Part shown: one piece after another, positions 1 through 7,536 of the stretch
Numbering within the stretch: the stretch's first letter is position 1
Layout: every line of letters begins with the position of its first letter
Source of the DNA: Acidobacteriota bacterium
Lineage (GTDB): Bacteria > Acidobacteriota > Terriglobia > Bryobacterales > JACQDG01
Assembly: GCA_016201185.1 (NCBI GenBank)
Contig: JACQDG010000463.1
Coordinates: forward strand, 1-10,416
Direction of reading: 5' to 3'
DNA: 10,416 nucleotides
Position numbers and translations under genes: made by a program
Notes under the pieces: generated by a model
Seen by the model: the letters and a program-made list of their open reading frames with translations, nothing else
Told to the model about the DNA's origin: nothing
Database searches by the model: none

Positions 1-1814
1 GGGTTGTCCCGGCGAAGGACACGCCCAACTTCATTGCTAACCGCATCGGGTCGTTTTCCCTGGCGGCGGTGCTCCGGCTGATCGAGCGGGAGGGCTTCAG
101 CATCGAGGAAGTGGACGCGCTGACTGGCCCGGCGATCGGAGCCCCGAACAGCGCCACCTTCCGCACACTGGACATTGTGGGCCTGGACGTGGCGGCCGGC
201 GTCCTGCGCAACCTTTATCAAAATTTGCCCACCGACCCCCACCGCGACTGGTTGGTCGTGCCGGCTTTCATGGAGCGGATGCTGGAGCGGGGCTGGCTGG
301 GCGAAAAGACCGGACAGGGCTTCTACCGCCGGGAAAAGAAGAACGGCGGGACGGAGATCCTGGCGCTGCACTGGCAGACCCTCGAGTACCGCCCCCGGCG
401 GCCGGCGCGCTTCTCTTCTCTGGAGATGGCCCGGAACGTTGAGGACACTCGCCAGCGGCTTCCTGTGCTGCTTGCGAGCGGCGATCGCGCTGCTGAATTC
501 CTGTGGAACCTGCTCAGCGAAGTCTTCGTATACGCGGCAGGGCTCGTGGGCGAGATTTGCGACCGCGCGGTGGAGGTGGACCGCGCCATGCGCTGGGGCT
601 ACGGCCAGGAGTTGGGGCCGTTTGAAACGTGGGACGCCCTGGGCGTCGAAAAGGTCGTGGCGCGGCTGCGGAAGGAAAAACGGCAGGTCCCGGAAAACGT
701 GGACCGGATGCTGGCCTCGGGCGCCCGGTCGTTTTACGAACGGGTCAGCGGCTCACAGCAAACCCGCTACTTTGACTTGCGCGCAGGGCGCTATCGAGAA
801 CTGGAACCGCGGTCCGGCATCCTGGTCCTGGCCGACTGGAAGCGGGCCCGGCCTCCCGTCAAGGGCAACGCCGGGGCTTCGCTCATCGACCTGGGTGACG
901 GCGTTTTGGGCGTGGAATTTCACTCCAAGATGAACACCCTCGGCGAGGACCAGGTGAGCATGCTGCTGGCCGGCGTGAAGGAGACGTCCGCCAACTTCGA
1001 GGCCATGGTGGTGGCCAACCAGGGCGCCAATTTTTCTGTGGGGGCCAATTTAGTGCTGGTGCTGATGGCAGCGCAGGGAGGCGAATGGGAAGAGTTGGAC
1101 CTGGGAATCCGGCGATTCCAGCAAGCGAACATGGCCTTGAAATACGCGCCCAAGCCGGTAGTGGCGGCGCCGTTCGGGATGACGCTGGGCGGGGGCTGCG
1201 AAATCGCGTTACACTGCGCCCGCAACCAGGCCGCGGCGGAGCTCTACATGGGGTTTGCGGAAGCCGGCGTGGGCGTGATCCCGGCAGGGGGCGGGACCAC
1301 GGAATTCCTGTTGCGGCTCACCGGCGGCTTGCCGGAGGAAGCTGACCTGTTGCCCGCCGTCGAGCAGGCTTTCGAGACCATTGGTTTTGCCAAGGTATCG
1401 ACCAGCGCGGAAGAGGCGCGGCAGATGGGCTTTCTGAGCCTCGCCGACCGAGTCTCGATGCATCGCGAGCGGCTGGTCGCCGAGGCCAAGGCCGCGGCGC
1501 TCGAGCTGGCAAAAAGCTACCGGCCTGCTTCGCTGCGCGCCGACCTCCGGGTGATGGGCGAATCGGGCCGGGCGGCGCTCGAGGTGGGGATTCACCTGGC
1601 GCGCCGGGGCGGCTACGTCAGCGAATACGACGCCGTGGTGGCCGGCAAGCTGGCCCACGTGCTGAGCGGCGGGCGGCTCTCGGGGCAGCCCAGAGTATCT
1701 GAACAGTACTTACTGGACCTAGAGCGGGAGGCCTTCTTGAGCCTGTGCGGCGAGAGGCATACGCAGGAGCGGATGCAGCACATGCTGAAGACCGGCCGGC
1801 CGCTTAGGAATTAG
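1..1814 (+). CDS. fadN: 3-hydroxyacyl-CoA dehydrogenase / enoyl-CoA hydratase fusion, FadN type (5' partial)
   Basis: This bifunctional beta-oxidation enzyme hydrates trans-2-enoyl-CoA and oxidises the resulting 3-hydroxyacyl-CoA with NAD+, in the cytoplasm. The reading frame (codons from base 3) is open to the window edge. Its first visible residues, KDTPNFIANRIG, are the hallmark between the NAD-binding Rossmann domain and the C-terminal 3HCDH domain, so the Rossmann domain lies upstream of the window. The GTG at 69 is therefore internal and not the start. A first 3HCDH helical domain ends in a GQGFY motif near base 330, and a second 3HCDH copy follows at about bases 470-680. From about base 865 comes a crotonase domain, with oxyanion-hole segments GANFSVGANL and GMTLGGGCE. 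Its two catalytic glutamates (codons 1200-1202 and 1260-1262) lie exactly 20 residues apart, as in E. coli FadB (Glu119/Glu139). The order dehydrogenase then hydratase is that of B. subtilis FadN, the reverse of FadB. The visible 603 residues fit a family length near 790. A thiolase follows after 11 bases. Confidence 0.95.
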   Translation, partial: VVPAKDTPNFIANRIGSFSLAAVLRLIEREGFSIEEVDALTGPAIGAPNSATFRTLDIVGLDVAAGVLRNLYQNLPTDPHRDWLVVPAFMERMLERGWLGEKTGQGFYRREKKNGGTEILALHWQTLEYRPRRPARFSSLEMARNVEDTRQRLPVLLASGDRAAEFLWNLLSEVFVYAAGLVGEICDRAVEVDRAMRWGYGQELGPFETWDALGVEKVVARLRKEKRQVPENVDRMLASGARSFYERVSGSQQTRYFDLRAGRYRELEPRSGILVLADWKRARPPVKGNAGASLIDLGDGVLGVEFHSKMNTLGEDQVSMLLAGVKETSANFEAMVVANQGANFSVGANLVLVLMAAQGGEWEELDLGIRRFQQANMALKYAPKPVVAAPFGMTLGGGCEIALHCARNQAAAELYMGFAEAGVGVIPAGGGTTEFLLRLTGGLPEEADLLPAVEQAFETIGFAKVSTSAEEARQMGFLSLADRVSMHRERLVAEAKAAALELAKSYRPASLRADLRVMGESGRAALEVGIHLARRGGYVSEYDAVVAGKLAHVLSGGRLSGQPRVSEQYLLDLEREAFLSLCGERHTQERMQHMLKTGRPLRN

Positions 1815-1825
1815 AGGAGGTTTCA

Positions 1826-3001
1826 ATGCGAGACGCCGTCATTGTTCAAGCCCTCCGCACGGCGGTGGGCAAGGCCCCGCGGGGGACGTTACGTCACACC
1901 CGGCCCGACGACATGGCCGCGGCGGTCATGACCGAGGTGCTTCGGCGCACGCCCGAGCTGAAGGCGGAGGAGGTAGACGACGTGATCCTGGGTTGCGCCA
2001 TGCCGGAGGCCGAGCAGGGCATGAACGTGGCGCGAATCGCGGCCTTTCGCGCCGGGCTGCCCGATTCCACGAGCGCAATGACCATCAACCGCTTCTGCAG
2101 TTCCGGCCTGCAAGCGATCGCGCTGGCCGCTGAGCGGGTCCGCGGCTACGGCGCCGAAGCAATCCTGGCCGGCGGCGCCGAGTCGATGAGCTTGATCCCG
2201 CGCAGTGGCCACCACTTCGCTCCGAACCCTCATCTGGTCGAGAAGCACCCGGAAGTGTATTTGAGCATGGGGCTGACAGCGGAGATCCTGGTGGAAAAAT
2301 ACGAGGTCTCGCGCCAGGACCAGGACCGGTTCGCGCTCCGCAGCCATCAGAACGCGCTGGCCGCTCAAGCGGCAGGCAGGTTCGATGACGAGATCGTCCC
2401 GCTCCCTGTGGAGTTCACGGCGCTCGATAACGGAAAGCCCCGAACCGAGAGGCTAACGTTCCGGAAGGACGAAGGGCCGCGGGCTGACACCAGCCTGGAG
2501 GCGCTGGCCAAGCTGAAGCCGGTCTTCCACGCCCAGGGCACGGTGACGGCGGGCAACTCGTCGCAAACCAGCGACGGCGCGGCCATCGCGCTGGTTATGT
2601 CGGCGGAGAAGGCCAAGGCGCTGGGCCTGAAGCCCATGGCGCGGTTCGTCAGCTTCGCCGCCGCTGGTGTGCCCCCGGAGATCATGGGCATCGGCCCGGT
2701 GGTGGCGATTCCCAAGGCCCTGGCGCTGGCCGGGCTGAAGCTCGACGACATCGACTTGATCGAGCTGAACGAAGCCTTCGCCGGCCAGGCCGTGGCGGTG
2801 ATTCGCCGCGCCGGCCTGCCGCTGGAAAAGGTGAATGTGAACGGCGGGGCGGTGGCGCTGGGCCATCCGCTGGGCGCTACCGGCGCCAAGCTCACCGCCA
2901 CTCTGCTCCAGGAAATGAAGCGCCGCAACGCTCGCTATGGGATGGTCACCATGTGCATCGGCGGCGGGCAGGGCGCGGCGGGCATTTTTGAGATGATTTA
3001 A
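1826..3001 (+). CDS. fadA: 3-ketoacyl-CoA thiolase (acetyl-CoA C-acyltransferase)
   Basis: This enzyme cleaves 3-ketoacyl-CoA with free CoA to acetyl-CoA and a shortened acyl-CoA, the last step of the beta-oxidation cycle. At 391 aa it matches the full length of the family and of B. subtilis FadA. All expected active-site residues are present: nucleophile Cys91 in NRFCSSGLQA, the NEAFAG loop near residue 313, His347 in GGAVALGHPLGATGA, and the acid/base Cys377 in CIGGGQG. The ATG at 1826 is fixed by a strong Shine-Dalgarno, GAGGAGG at 1814-1820, which begins at the last base of the fadN stop codon. This gives tight coupling to fadN, its partner enzyme. The gene ends 5 bases before an imperfect hairpin repeat. 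Degradative thiolase is favoured over biosynthetic acetoacetyl-CoA thiolase because of the fadN and fadE neighbours; sequence alone does not fully settle chain-length preference. Confidence 0.95.
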   Translation: MRDAVIVQALRTAVGKAPRGTLRHTRPDDMAAAVMTEVLRRTPELKAEEVDDVILGCAMPEAEQGMNVARIAAFRAGLPDSTSAMTINRFCSSGLQAIALAAERVRGYGAEAILAGGAESMSLIPRSGHHFAPNPHLVEKHPEVYLSMGLTAEILVEKYEVSRQDQDRFALRSHQNALAAQAAGRFDDEIVPLPVEFTALDNGKPRTERLTFRKDEGPRADTSLEALAKLKPVFHAQGTVTAGNSSQTSDGAAIALVMSAEKAKALGLKPMARFVSFAAAGVPPEIMGIGPVVAIPKALALAGLKLDDIDLIELNEAFAGQAVAVIRRAGLPLEKVNVNGGAVALGHPLGATGAKLTATLLQEMKRRNARYGMVTMCIGGGQGAAGIFEMI

Positions 3002-3006
3002 GAAAT

Positions 3007-3095
3007 TCACCGCCGAGACGCAGAGATCGCAGAGGTACGCAGAGTGACTTTGAATTCCTTCGCGAATCTCCGCGTCCTCTGCGTCTCTGCGGTGA
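3007..3095. repeat. Imperfect long inverted repeat (REP/MITE-like hairpin) with CGCAGAG units
   Basis: The left arm 3007-3034 pairs with the right arm 3068-3095 over 28 positions with 4 mismatches (3014, 3026, 3027 and 3031 against their partners), leaving a loop of 33 bases. The left arm side carries three copies of CGCAGAG (3019-3025, 3028-3034, 3038-3044). The loop contains the small palindromes GAATTC (3052-3057) and TTCGCGAA (3059-3066). The outer arms read TCACCGC...GCGGTGA. This resembles the CCGCAGAGACGCAGAG type of intergenic palindrome that I recall from several unrelated bacterial genomes, though I could not check this. It fills nearly the whole fadA to glycosidase gap. The right arm is followed by only four T (3099-3102), so it is at best a weak terminator; an mRNA stability or attenuation role is possible. 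Confidence 0.8.
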
Positions 3096-3108
3096 GAGTT
3101 TTACCTAA

Positions 3109-4668
3109 ATGACAAAGATCACGCGTCGCGAAATTCTTTGGGCGCTCCCCGCCGCTGGCCTGCTGCGCGCACAGCAAACCTCGCCCGAAATCACCCGTGT
3201 CAAGATCGACGCGGAGCAGGTGATCGCGTCGGTCAACCCGATGATCTTCGGCCAGTTCATCGAGCACCTGGGACGGTGCATCTACGGCGGCATTTACGAG
3301 GAAGGTTCGACGCTCGCCGACGCGCAGGGCTTTCGTAAGGACGTGCAGGCGGCAGTGGAGCGGCTGCGTCCGCCGGTCCTGCGCTGGCCCGGTGGAAACT
3401 TTGTTTCGTCGTATCACTGGGAAGACGGCGTCGGGCCGAAGGACCAGCGCCCCCGGCGCTTCGACACGGCCTGGTACGCGGTCGAGTCCAACCGTTTCGG
3501 CGCCAACGAATTCATCGAGTACTGCCGGCGCATCTCCGCCGAGCCGTACATCTGCGTGAACCTGGGCACGGGAACGATCGAGGAAGCGGCGAACTGGGTC
3601 GAGTACTCGAACAGCTCGGAAAACACCCACTACGCGAACCTGCGGCGCAAGCACGGCTACGCGCAGCCTCACGGCGTGAAGTACTGGGGCCTGGGCAACG
3701 AGATCTACGGCGTCTGGCAGGCGGGCCACAAGAGCGCGGAAGACTACGCCAAAGTGGCGCTGGAAGCGGCCAAGATGATGAAGTGGATCGATCCCTCGAT
3801 CCGCCTGGTGGCCTGCGGCGCGGGCGATCCCCAGTGGAATGCCACAGTCCTCGAGGCGTTGGGGGCGGTGGTGGACTACATTTCCGTCCACATCTACACC
3901 GGGTCGGATGATTATTACGAAACGCTGGCCTCGGTGAAACGGGCCGAGCAACTGCTGCGAGAGACCGACAGCGTCATCGAGATTGCCACGGCGAAGCTGC
4001 GCGGCCGGCGGCCCGGAGGGGTGGGCTTCCCGCTCGGCGAGAAACGCGTTGAGATTGCCTTCGACGAGTGGAACATCTGGTACCGCAAGCGCGACGGCCG
4101 CGACCGGGCCGTAAAGAATAAGCTCGAGGAGCCCTACAACCTGCGCGACGCCCTGTGGACCGCTTCCATGCTGCACCTGTTCCAGCGTTGGGGCGACAAG
4201 GTCACCATGGCCAACATGGCGCAGATGGTGAACGTCATTGCGCCTATTATGACCAGTCCGGCGGGGCTGTACTTGCAGCCGAATTTCTTTCCGCTGGAGC
4301 TTTACCGCGCGCACAGCGGGGATAAGGTAGTGCATTGCTGGACGGAAGGGCCGTCCTATCGCTCTGCGGCCGTGGGAACCGTGGATTATCTGGATATCTG
4401 CGCCACGCGGGCCGGCGGGCGCCTGGCCATCGGCGTCGTGAACCGCCACCGGGAGCGGCCGCTCGCCGCTCGCTTCGAGATCGGGGGAGCGAGAGCAGGC
4501 CGTGCCGGGAAGGTGTTTAGCATCAACGGCCCTTCGCCCGACGCGGCGAACTCATTCGACAATCCCAACCAGGTGGGCATCGCCAGCCGGGACTCGGGTG
4601 ATTTCGGTGCGCAGTTTTCGTTCGAGTTTCCCGCGCATTCCATCACCCTGCTGGAGATCACGGTTTAG
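3109..4668 (+). CDS. Alpha-L-arabinofuranosidase, glycoside hydrolase family 51, exported
   Basis: This retaining glycosidase is expected to release terminal alpha-L-arabinofuranosyl residues from arabinoxylan, arabinan or arabino-oligosaccharides. The 519 aa fit GH51. Family signatures are IFGQFIEHLGRCIYGGIYEEGS (residues 46-67), LRWPGGNF (91-98), the acid/base Glu198 in GLGNEIYG, HIYTG near 261, and the nucleophile Glu320 in IAFDEWNIWY. The (beta/alpha)8 barrel runs to about residue 400, followed by a C-terminal beta domain. The N-terminus TRREILWALPAAGLLRAQ (residues 5-22) looks like a Tat-type signal with a short hydrophobic core. Export to the periplasm or outside is inferred; many GH51 enzymes are cytoplasmic. 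The Shine-Dalgarno is poor (GGTGAGAG at 3091-3098, overlapping the right arm of the hairpin), so folding of the hairpin could limit translation. Its place between fadA and fadE is functionally unexplained. The stop codon overlaps the fadE ribosome site. No sugar transporter or other glycosidase is in the window. Confidence 0.93.
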   Translation: MTKITRREILWALPAAGLLRAQQTSPEITRVKIDAEQVIASVNPMIFGQFIEHLGRCIYGGIYEEGSTLADAQGFRKDVQAAVERLRPPVLRWPGGNFVSSYHWEDGVGPKDQRPRRFDTAWYAVESNRFGANEFIEYCRRISAEPYICVNLGTGTIEEAANWVEYSNSSENTHYANLRRKHGYAQPHGVKYWGLGNEIYGVWQAGHKSAEDYAKVALEAAKMMKWIDPSIRLVACGAGDPQWNATVLEALGAVVDYISVHIYTGSDDYYETLASVKRAEQLLRETDSVIEIATAKLRGRRPGGVGFPLGEKRVEIAFDEWNIWYRKRDGRDRAVKNKLEEPYNLRDALWTASMLHLFQRWGDKVTMANMAQMVNVIAPIMTSPAGLYLQPNFFPLELYRAHSGDKVVHCWTEGPSYRSAAVGTVDYLDICATRAGGRLAIGVVNRHRERPLAARFEIGGARAGRAGKVFSINGPSPDAANSFDNPNQVGIASRDSGDFGAQFSFEFPAHSITLLEITV

Positions 4669-4671
4669 GAG
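4667..4671 (+). promoter_or_regulatory. Ribosome binding site of fadE overlapping the glycosidase stop codon
   Basis: AGGAG begins inside the TAG stop codon (4666-4668) of the arabinofuranosidase and stands 5 bases before the fadE ATG at 4677. The overlap supports this start and suggests that fadE translation is coupled to that of the glycosidase gene. Confidence 0.75.
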
Positions 4672-4676
4672 TTCCT

Positions 4677-6464
4677 ATGGCCACGATCACAACGGCGGTC
4701 CCCAAGGCAAAAGGCGGCGCCTTTCTGATCGAGCCGTCTACGCCCGACCAGGTGTTTACACCCGAGGACTTCACCGAGGAGCAACGGCAGATCGCCTCGA
4801 CCGCCGACGAGTTCATGGCGAACGAGGTGATCCCGCAGATCGACGAGCTGGAGCACCAGGCGCCCGGTCTGGCTCGGAGCCTGCTGCGCAAGGCGGGGGA
4901 GCTGGGCCTGCCGGCCGTTTTCGTTCCCGAGAAATACGGCGGCCTGGAGATGGACCTGGTGACCTTGCTCATCGTGGCCGAGCATCTGAGTCGCTACGCG
5001 TCTTTTTCGGGAACATTCAGCGCGCACAGCGGCATCGGCACGCTGCCCATCGTCTTCTTCGGCACGGAAGAGCAGAGGAAGAAATATCTGCCGAAGCTGG
5101 CCAGCGGTGAGTGGGTGGGGGCCTACTGCCTGAGCGAGGCTCACGCCGGCAGCGATGCGCTGGCGGCGCGAACGCGGGCTGACCTCGCCGCCGACGGCAA
5201 GCATTACTTGCTCAACGGCGAGAAGATGTGGATCACCAACGGCGGCTGGGCCGACGTGTTCACTGTGTTCGCTAAGGTGGACGGCGACAAATTCACCGCT
5301 TTCATCGTGGAGCGCGGATTCCCGGGCGTCAAAACCGGGGCGGAAGAAAAAAAGATGGGCATCAAGGGCAGCTCGACCTGCCCGCTGATCCTGGAGAACG
5401 CGCGCGTGCCGGTGGAAAATGTGCTGGGCGAGATCGGCCGTGGCCACGTGATCGCGTTCAACATTCTGAATATCGGCCGGCTAAAGCTGGGCGTGGCCTG
5501 CGTGGGCGGGGCGAAGACCGTGCTGGCGGTCTCCATCCGCTACGCCAAGGATCGCCGGGCATTTGGCAAAGCTATTGCCGAGTTCGGCCTGATCCGGCAC
5601 AAGCTCGCCGAAATGGCCATCCGCACCTACGCGGGCGAATCGCTGATCTACCGCACGGCGGGGATGATCGACGCCCACCTGGCGGATTTCTCCTGGGAGC
5701 AGCCCGACGCCGCCCGGACCTTGCTGCAGGCGGTCGAGGAGTTCGCCGTGGAGTGCTCCGTCGCTAAGGTATACGGGTCGGAGATGCTCGATTATGCGGT
5801 GGACGAGGGCGTGCAGATCCACGGCGGCTACGGCTACCACCAGGATTACGCCGTCGAACGGGCCTACCGCGACTCGCGCATCAACCGCATCTTCGAGGGC
5901 ACCAACGAGATCAACCGGCTGCTGGTGACGAGCATGCTTCTGAAGCGCGCCGTCAAGGGCCGGTTGGGGCTGATCGAGGCGGCGCAGAACCTGCTCGGCG
6001 AGGCACTGGCCGGGCCGAGCCTGGGCGAGGAGGGCGAGGACGGCCTGCTGGCAGCGGAAAAGAAAATCACCGCCAACGCCAAGAAGGTTGCGCTGCTGAC
6101 CGCGGGCGTGGCCTTCCAACGCTTCCTCGCCGATCTCGAAAACCAGCAGGAGGTGCTGGCGGGCATCAGCGACATCGTGATGGAGGCGTTCGAGATGGAC
6201 TCCGCCGTGCTACGGGCGGAAAAGCTGGCCCGCGCGGGCCGCGGCGAAAACGCCTGCGATATGGCGGCCGTGTTCGTGCGCGACGCCATGGGCCGCGTCG
6301 AGCTGGCCGCCCGCGCCGTGCTGGCCGCTTGCGCCGAGGGCGACATGCTGCGCGCCCACCTCGCTTTTCTCCGCCGGCTGACCCGGTTCGAGCCGGTCAA
6401 CATCATCGCTCTGCGGCAGCGGATCGCCAGCCGGCTGATCGCCGCCGAGAAGTATCTCGTCTAG
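4677..6464 (+). CDS. fadE: Acyl-CoA dehydrogenase, FadE (YusJ/VLCAD-like) with C-terminal helical extension
   Basis: This FAD enzyme catalyses the first oxidation of beta-oxidation, acyl-CoA to trans-2-enoyl-CoA, passing electrons to electron-transfer flavoprotein. The 595 aa match B. subtilis FadE (about 594 aa) and are longer than 380-aa MCAD-type enzymes. The N-terminal helical domain spans about residues 34-145. The flavin and substrate strand motif YCLSEAHAGSD (150-160) and WITNGG (185-190) follow. The C-terminal helical domain contains KDRRAFGKAI and the motif RIFEGTNEI, in which Glu407 is the expected catalytic base. The extra region after about residue 440 is alanine-rich and helical, as in VLCAD/ACAD9 enzymes, which favours long-chain substrates. 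The start ATG is fixed by AGGAG overlapping the preceding stop. The gene completes the fadN-fadA-fadE set. The kinase gene begins 5 bases downstream. No ETF genes are visible in the window. Confidence 0.95.
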   Translation: MATITTAVPKAKGGAFLIEPSTPDQVFTPEDFTEEQRQIASTADEFMANEVIPQIDELEHQAPGLARSLLRKAGELGLPAVFVPEKYGGLEMDLVTLLIVAEHLSRYASFSGTFSAHSGIGTLPIVFFGTEEQRKKYLPKLASGEWVGAYCLSEAHAGSDALAARTRADLAADGKHYLLNGEKMWITNGGWADVFTVFAKVDGDKFTAFIVERGFPGVKTGAEEKKMGIKGSSTCPLILENARVPVENVLGEIGRGHVIAFNILNIGRLKLGVACVGGAKTVLAVSIRYAKDRRAFGKAIAEFGLIRHKLAEMAIRTYAGESLIYRTAGMIDAHLADFSWEQPDAARTLLQAVEEFAVECSVAKVYGSEMLDYAVDEGVQIHGGYGYHQDYAVERAYRDSRINRIFEGTNEINRLLVTSMLLKRAVKGRLGLIEAAQNLLGEALAGPSLGEEGEDGLLAAEKKITANAKKVALLTAGVAFQRFLADLENQQEVLAGISDIVMEAFEMDSAVLRAEKLARAGRGENACDMAAVFVRDAMGRVELAARAVLAACAEGDMLRAHLAFLRRLTRFEPVNIIALRQRIASRLIAAEKYLV

Positions 6465-6469
6465 CCGGC

Positions 6470-6940
6470 ATGGCGAAAAAGATCGTCCTGGCCGTAGGGC
6501 TTCCCGGCTCGGGCAAATCTACCTATTTCAAAAAACGAGGCATTGTTCCCCTTTCGAGCGACTGGCTGCGGGTGGTGCTGGCCGACGATGCCACCGAGCA
6601 GCGCTTCCAGAAATGGATCTTCATGGCCCTGCGCTACCTGCTGCGCCTGCGACTGGCGCTGGGCCGGCACGTCAGCTACATCGATGCCACTAACCTGACC
6701 CGTCCCGAGCGGCGGCACTACTTCCGCATTGCCAAACGGTATGGCTGCGAGGTAGAGGCGGTCTATTTCGACGCGCCGCTGGAGGTCTGCCAGCGCCGCA
6801 ACCGCGCGCGCGGCCGCCGGGTCCCCGAAGAGGCTATGCTGCGCCTGGCGGCGCGCCTTTGCCCGCCAACCCTGGCTGAGGGCTTCCGCCGCATCACCAC
6901 CGTGCATGCCGACGGGCGGACGACGACCGTGGTAGCGTAA
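6470..6940 (+). CDS. Stand-alone P-loop kinase resembling the 5'-OH polynucleotide kinase domain (AAA_33)
   Basis: This small predicted ATP-dependent kinase has 156 aa. It shows Walker A GLPGSGKST (residues 10-18), then SSDWLR (29-34), where Asp31 and Arg34 match the general base and substrate-binding arginine of T4 Pnk and bacterial Pnkp kinase domains. DATN follows at 72-75, then VYFDAP with a CQRRNRARGRR lid (107-117) of the type that holds the arginine clamping ATP phosphates, and PPTLAEGF near the end. This matches the kinase domain alone; no phosphatase or ligase domain is attached. The true substrate (RNA or DNA 5'-OH, or a small molecule) is not shown by the sequence. I chose ATG 6470 because it precedes the first beta-strand and P-loop directly. 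The frame is open further up to an ATG at 6329, but that would overlap fadE by 136 bases and add an Arg/Pro-rich low-complexity tail typical of an out-of-frame read. There is no clear Shine-Dalgarno, so translation may be coupled to fadE, which stops 5 bases upstream. Confidence 0.85.
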   Translation: MAKKIVLAVGLPGSGKSTYFKKRGIVPLSSDWLRVVLADDATEQRFQKWIFMALRYLLRLRLALGRHVSYIDATNLTRPERRHYFRIAKRYGCEVEAVYFDAPLEVCQRRNRARGRRVPEEAMLRLAARLCPPTLAEGFRRITTVHADGRTTTVVA

Positions 6941-6974
6941 ATCGTATAAACTTTCCGTATAAGGAGAAAACACT

Positions 6975-7499
6975 ATGAGCACCGCAACTGCTGCCGCCAA
7001 CCCCGTGCTGGCGCAATTCCTACAGTTTTTGGGCTTCGAACACAAGACCACGATGAAGGTTTTGCAGGCCCTGCCTGCCGACCGGCTGGACTTTAAGCCC
7101 CACGAGCGGAACATGTCGGCGCGTCAAATGGGCTGGCACGTCGCCTATTCTCCATATGGCCTGGCCCGTATCGTCGCGACGGCCAGCATGACGGGATACT
7201 CGGAGCCGCCGCCTCCGGAAAAACTGGACGAGATCGTCGCCGGCTGTGAAAGTTACTATCAGCAGACCTGTGACCTGGTCGCAGGACTCACCGCCGAGCA
7301 GCTACAGGCGAACATCGTGCTGCCGAACGGCCAGAGTATGCCAACCTCCGGCCTGCTGTGGAACGGCGTGCTGTTTCACCAGATCCACCACCGGGGGCAG
7401 CTCGCCATCTACATCCGGATGATGGGCGGCAAAGTACCCTCCATTTACGGGCCGTCAGGAGACGAGAACCCGTTCGGCGCACGTTTGAGCGAACGCTGA
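6975..7499 (+). CDS. DinB-fold family protein (YfiT/DinB-like, putative metal-dependent enzyme)
   Basis: The 174-aa protein belongs to the DinB/YfiT four-helix-bundle superfamily, which includes thiol transferases (bacillithiol, mycothiol) and many enzymes of unknown role. The three metal-binding histidines of the fold can be placed at His55 (GWHVAYSP) and His135/His139 in FHQIHHRGQL. The C-terminal segment IYIRMMGGKVPSIYGPSGDE is also typical of the family. There is no signal peptide, so it is probably cytosolic. The start ATG has a good Shine-Dalgarno, AAGGAG at 6961-6966, 8 bases upstream. It lies 34 bases after the kinase gene; the gap holds two copies of CGTATAA (6943-6949 and 6956-6962), the second running into the Shine-Dalgarno. 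The specific reaction cannot be told from sequence. Despite the name, a DNA-damage role should not be assumed, and this is unrelated to E. coli DinB polymerase IV. Confidence 0.88.
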   Translation: MSTATAAANPVLAQFLQFLGFEHKTTMKVLQALPADRLDFKPHERNMSARQMGWHVAYSPYGLARIVATASMTGYSEPPPPEKLDEIVAGCESYYQQTCDLVAGLTAEQLQANIVLPNGQSMPTSGLLWNGVLFHQIHHRGQLAIYIRMMGGKVPSIYGPSGDENPFGARLSER

Positions 7500-7536
7500 G
7501 CCAGGAGCCGGAGGCGGGCGGGTGAGTCTGTGGTAT

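Noticed and set aside
69..1814. GTG at 69 as the start of the first gene
   Set aside because: The frame is open upstream and encodes the conserved KDTPNFIANRIG motif, so the gene begins outside the window.
3068..3102. Rho-independent terminator after fadA
   Set aside because: The stem is very long and imperfect with a 33-base loop, and only four T follow after an interrupting GAG; this does not fit a typical intrinsic terminator.
3007..4449. 480-codon open frame on the minus strand opposite the glycosidase
   Set aside because: It lies wholly opposite a gene with clear GH51 catalytic motifs, shows no family motif, is rich in Arg/His/Val/Asp as expected of a reverse frame of GC-rich coding DNA, and takes the hairpin as its C-terminal region.
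6329..6469. Upstream in-frame start for the kinase, adding 47 residues
   Set aside because: The extra stretch overlaps fadE in another frame, is Arg/Pro-rich, and adds nothing to the P-loop domain, which starts naturally at the ATG at 6470.
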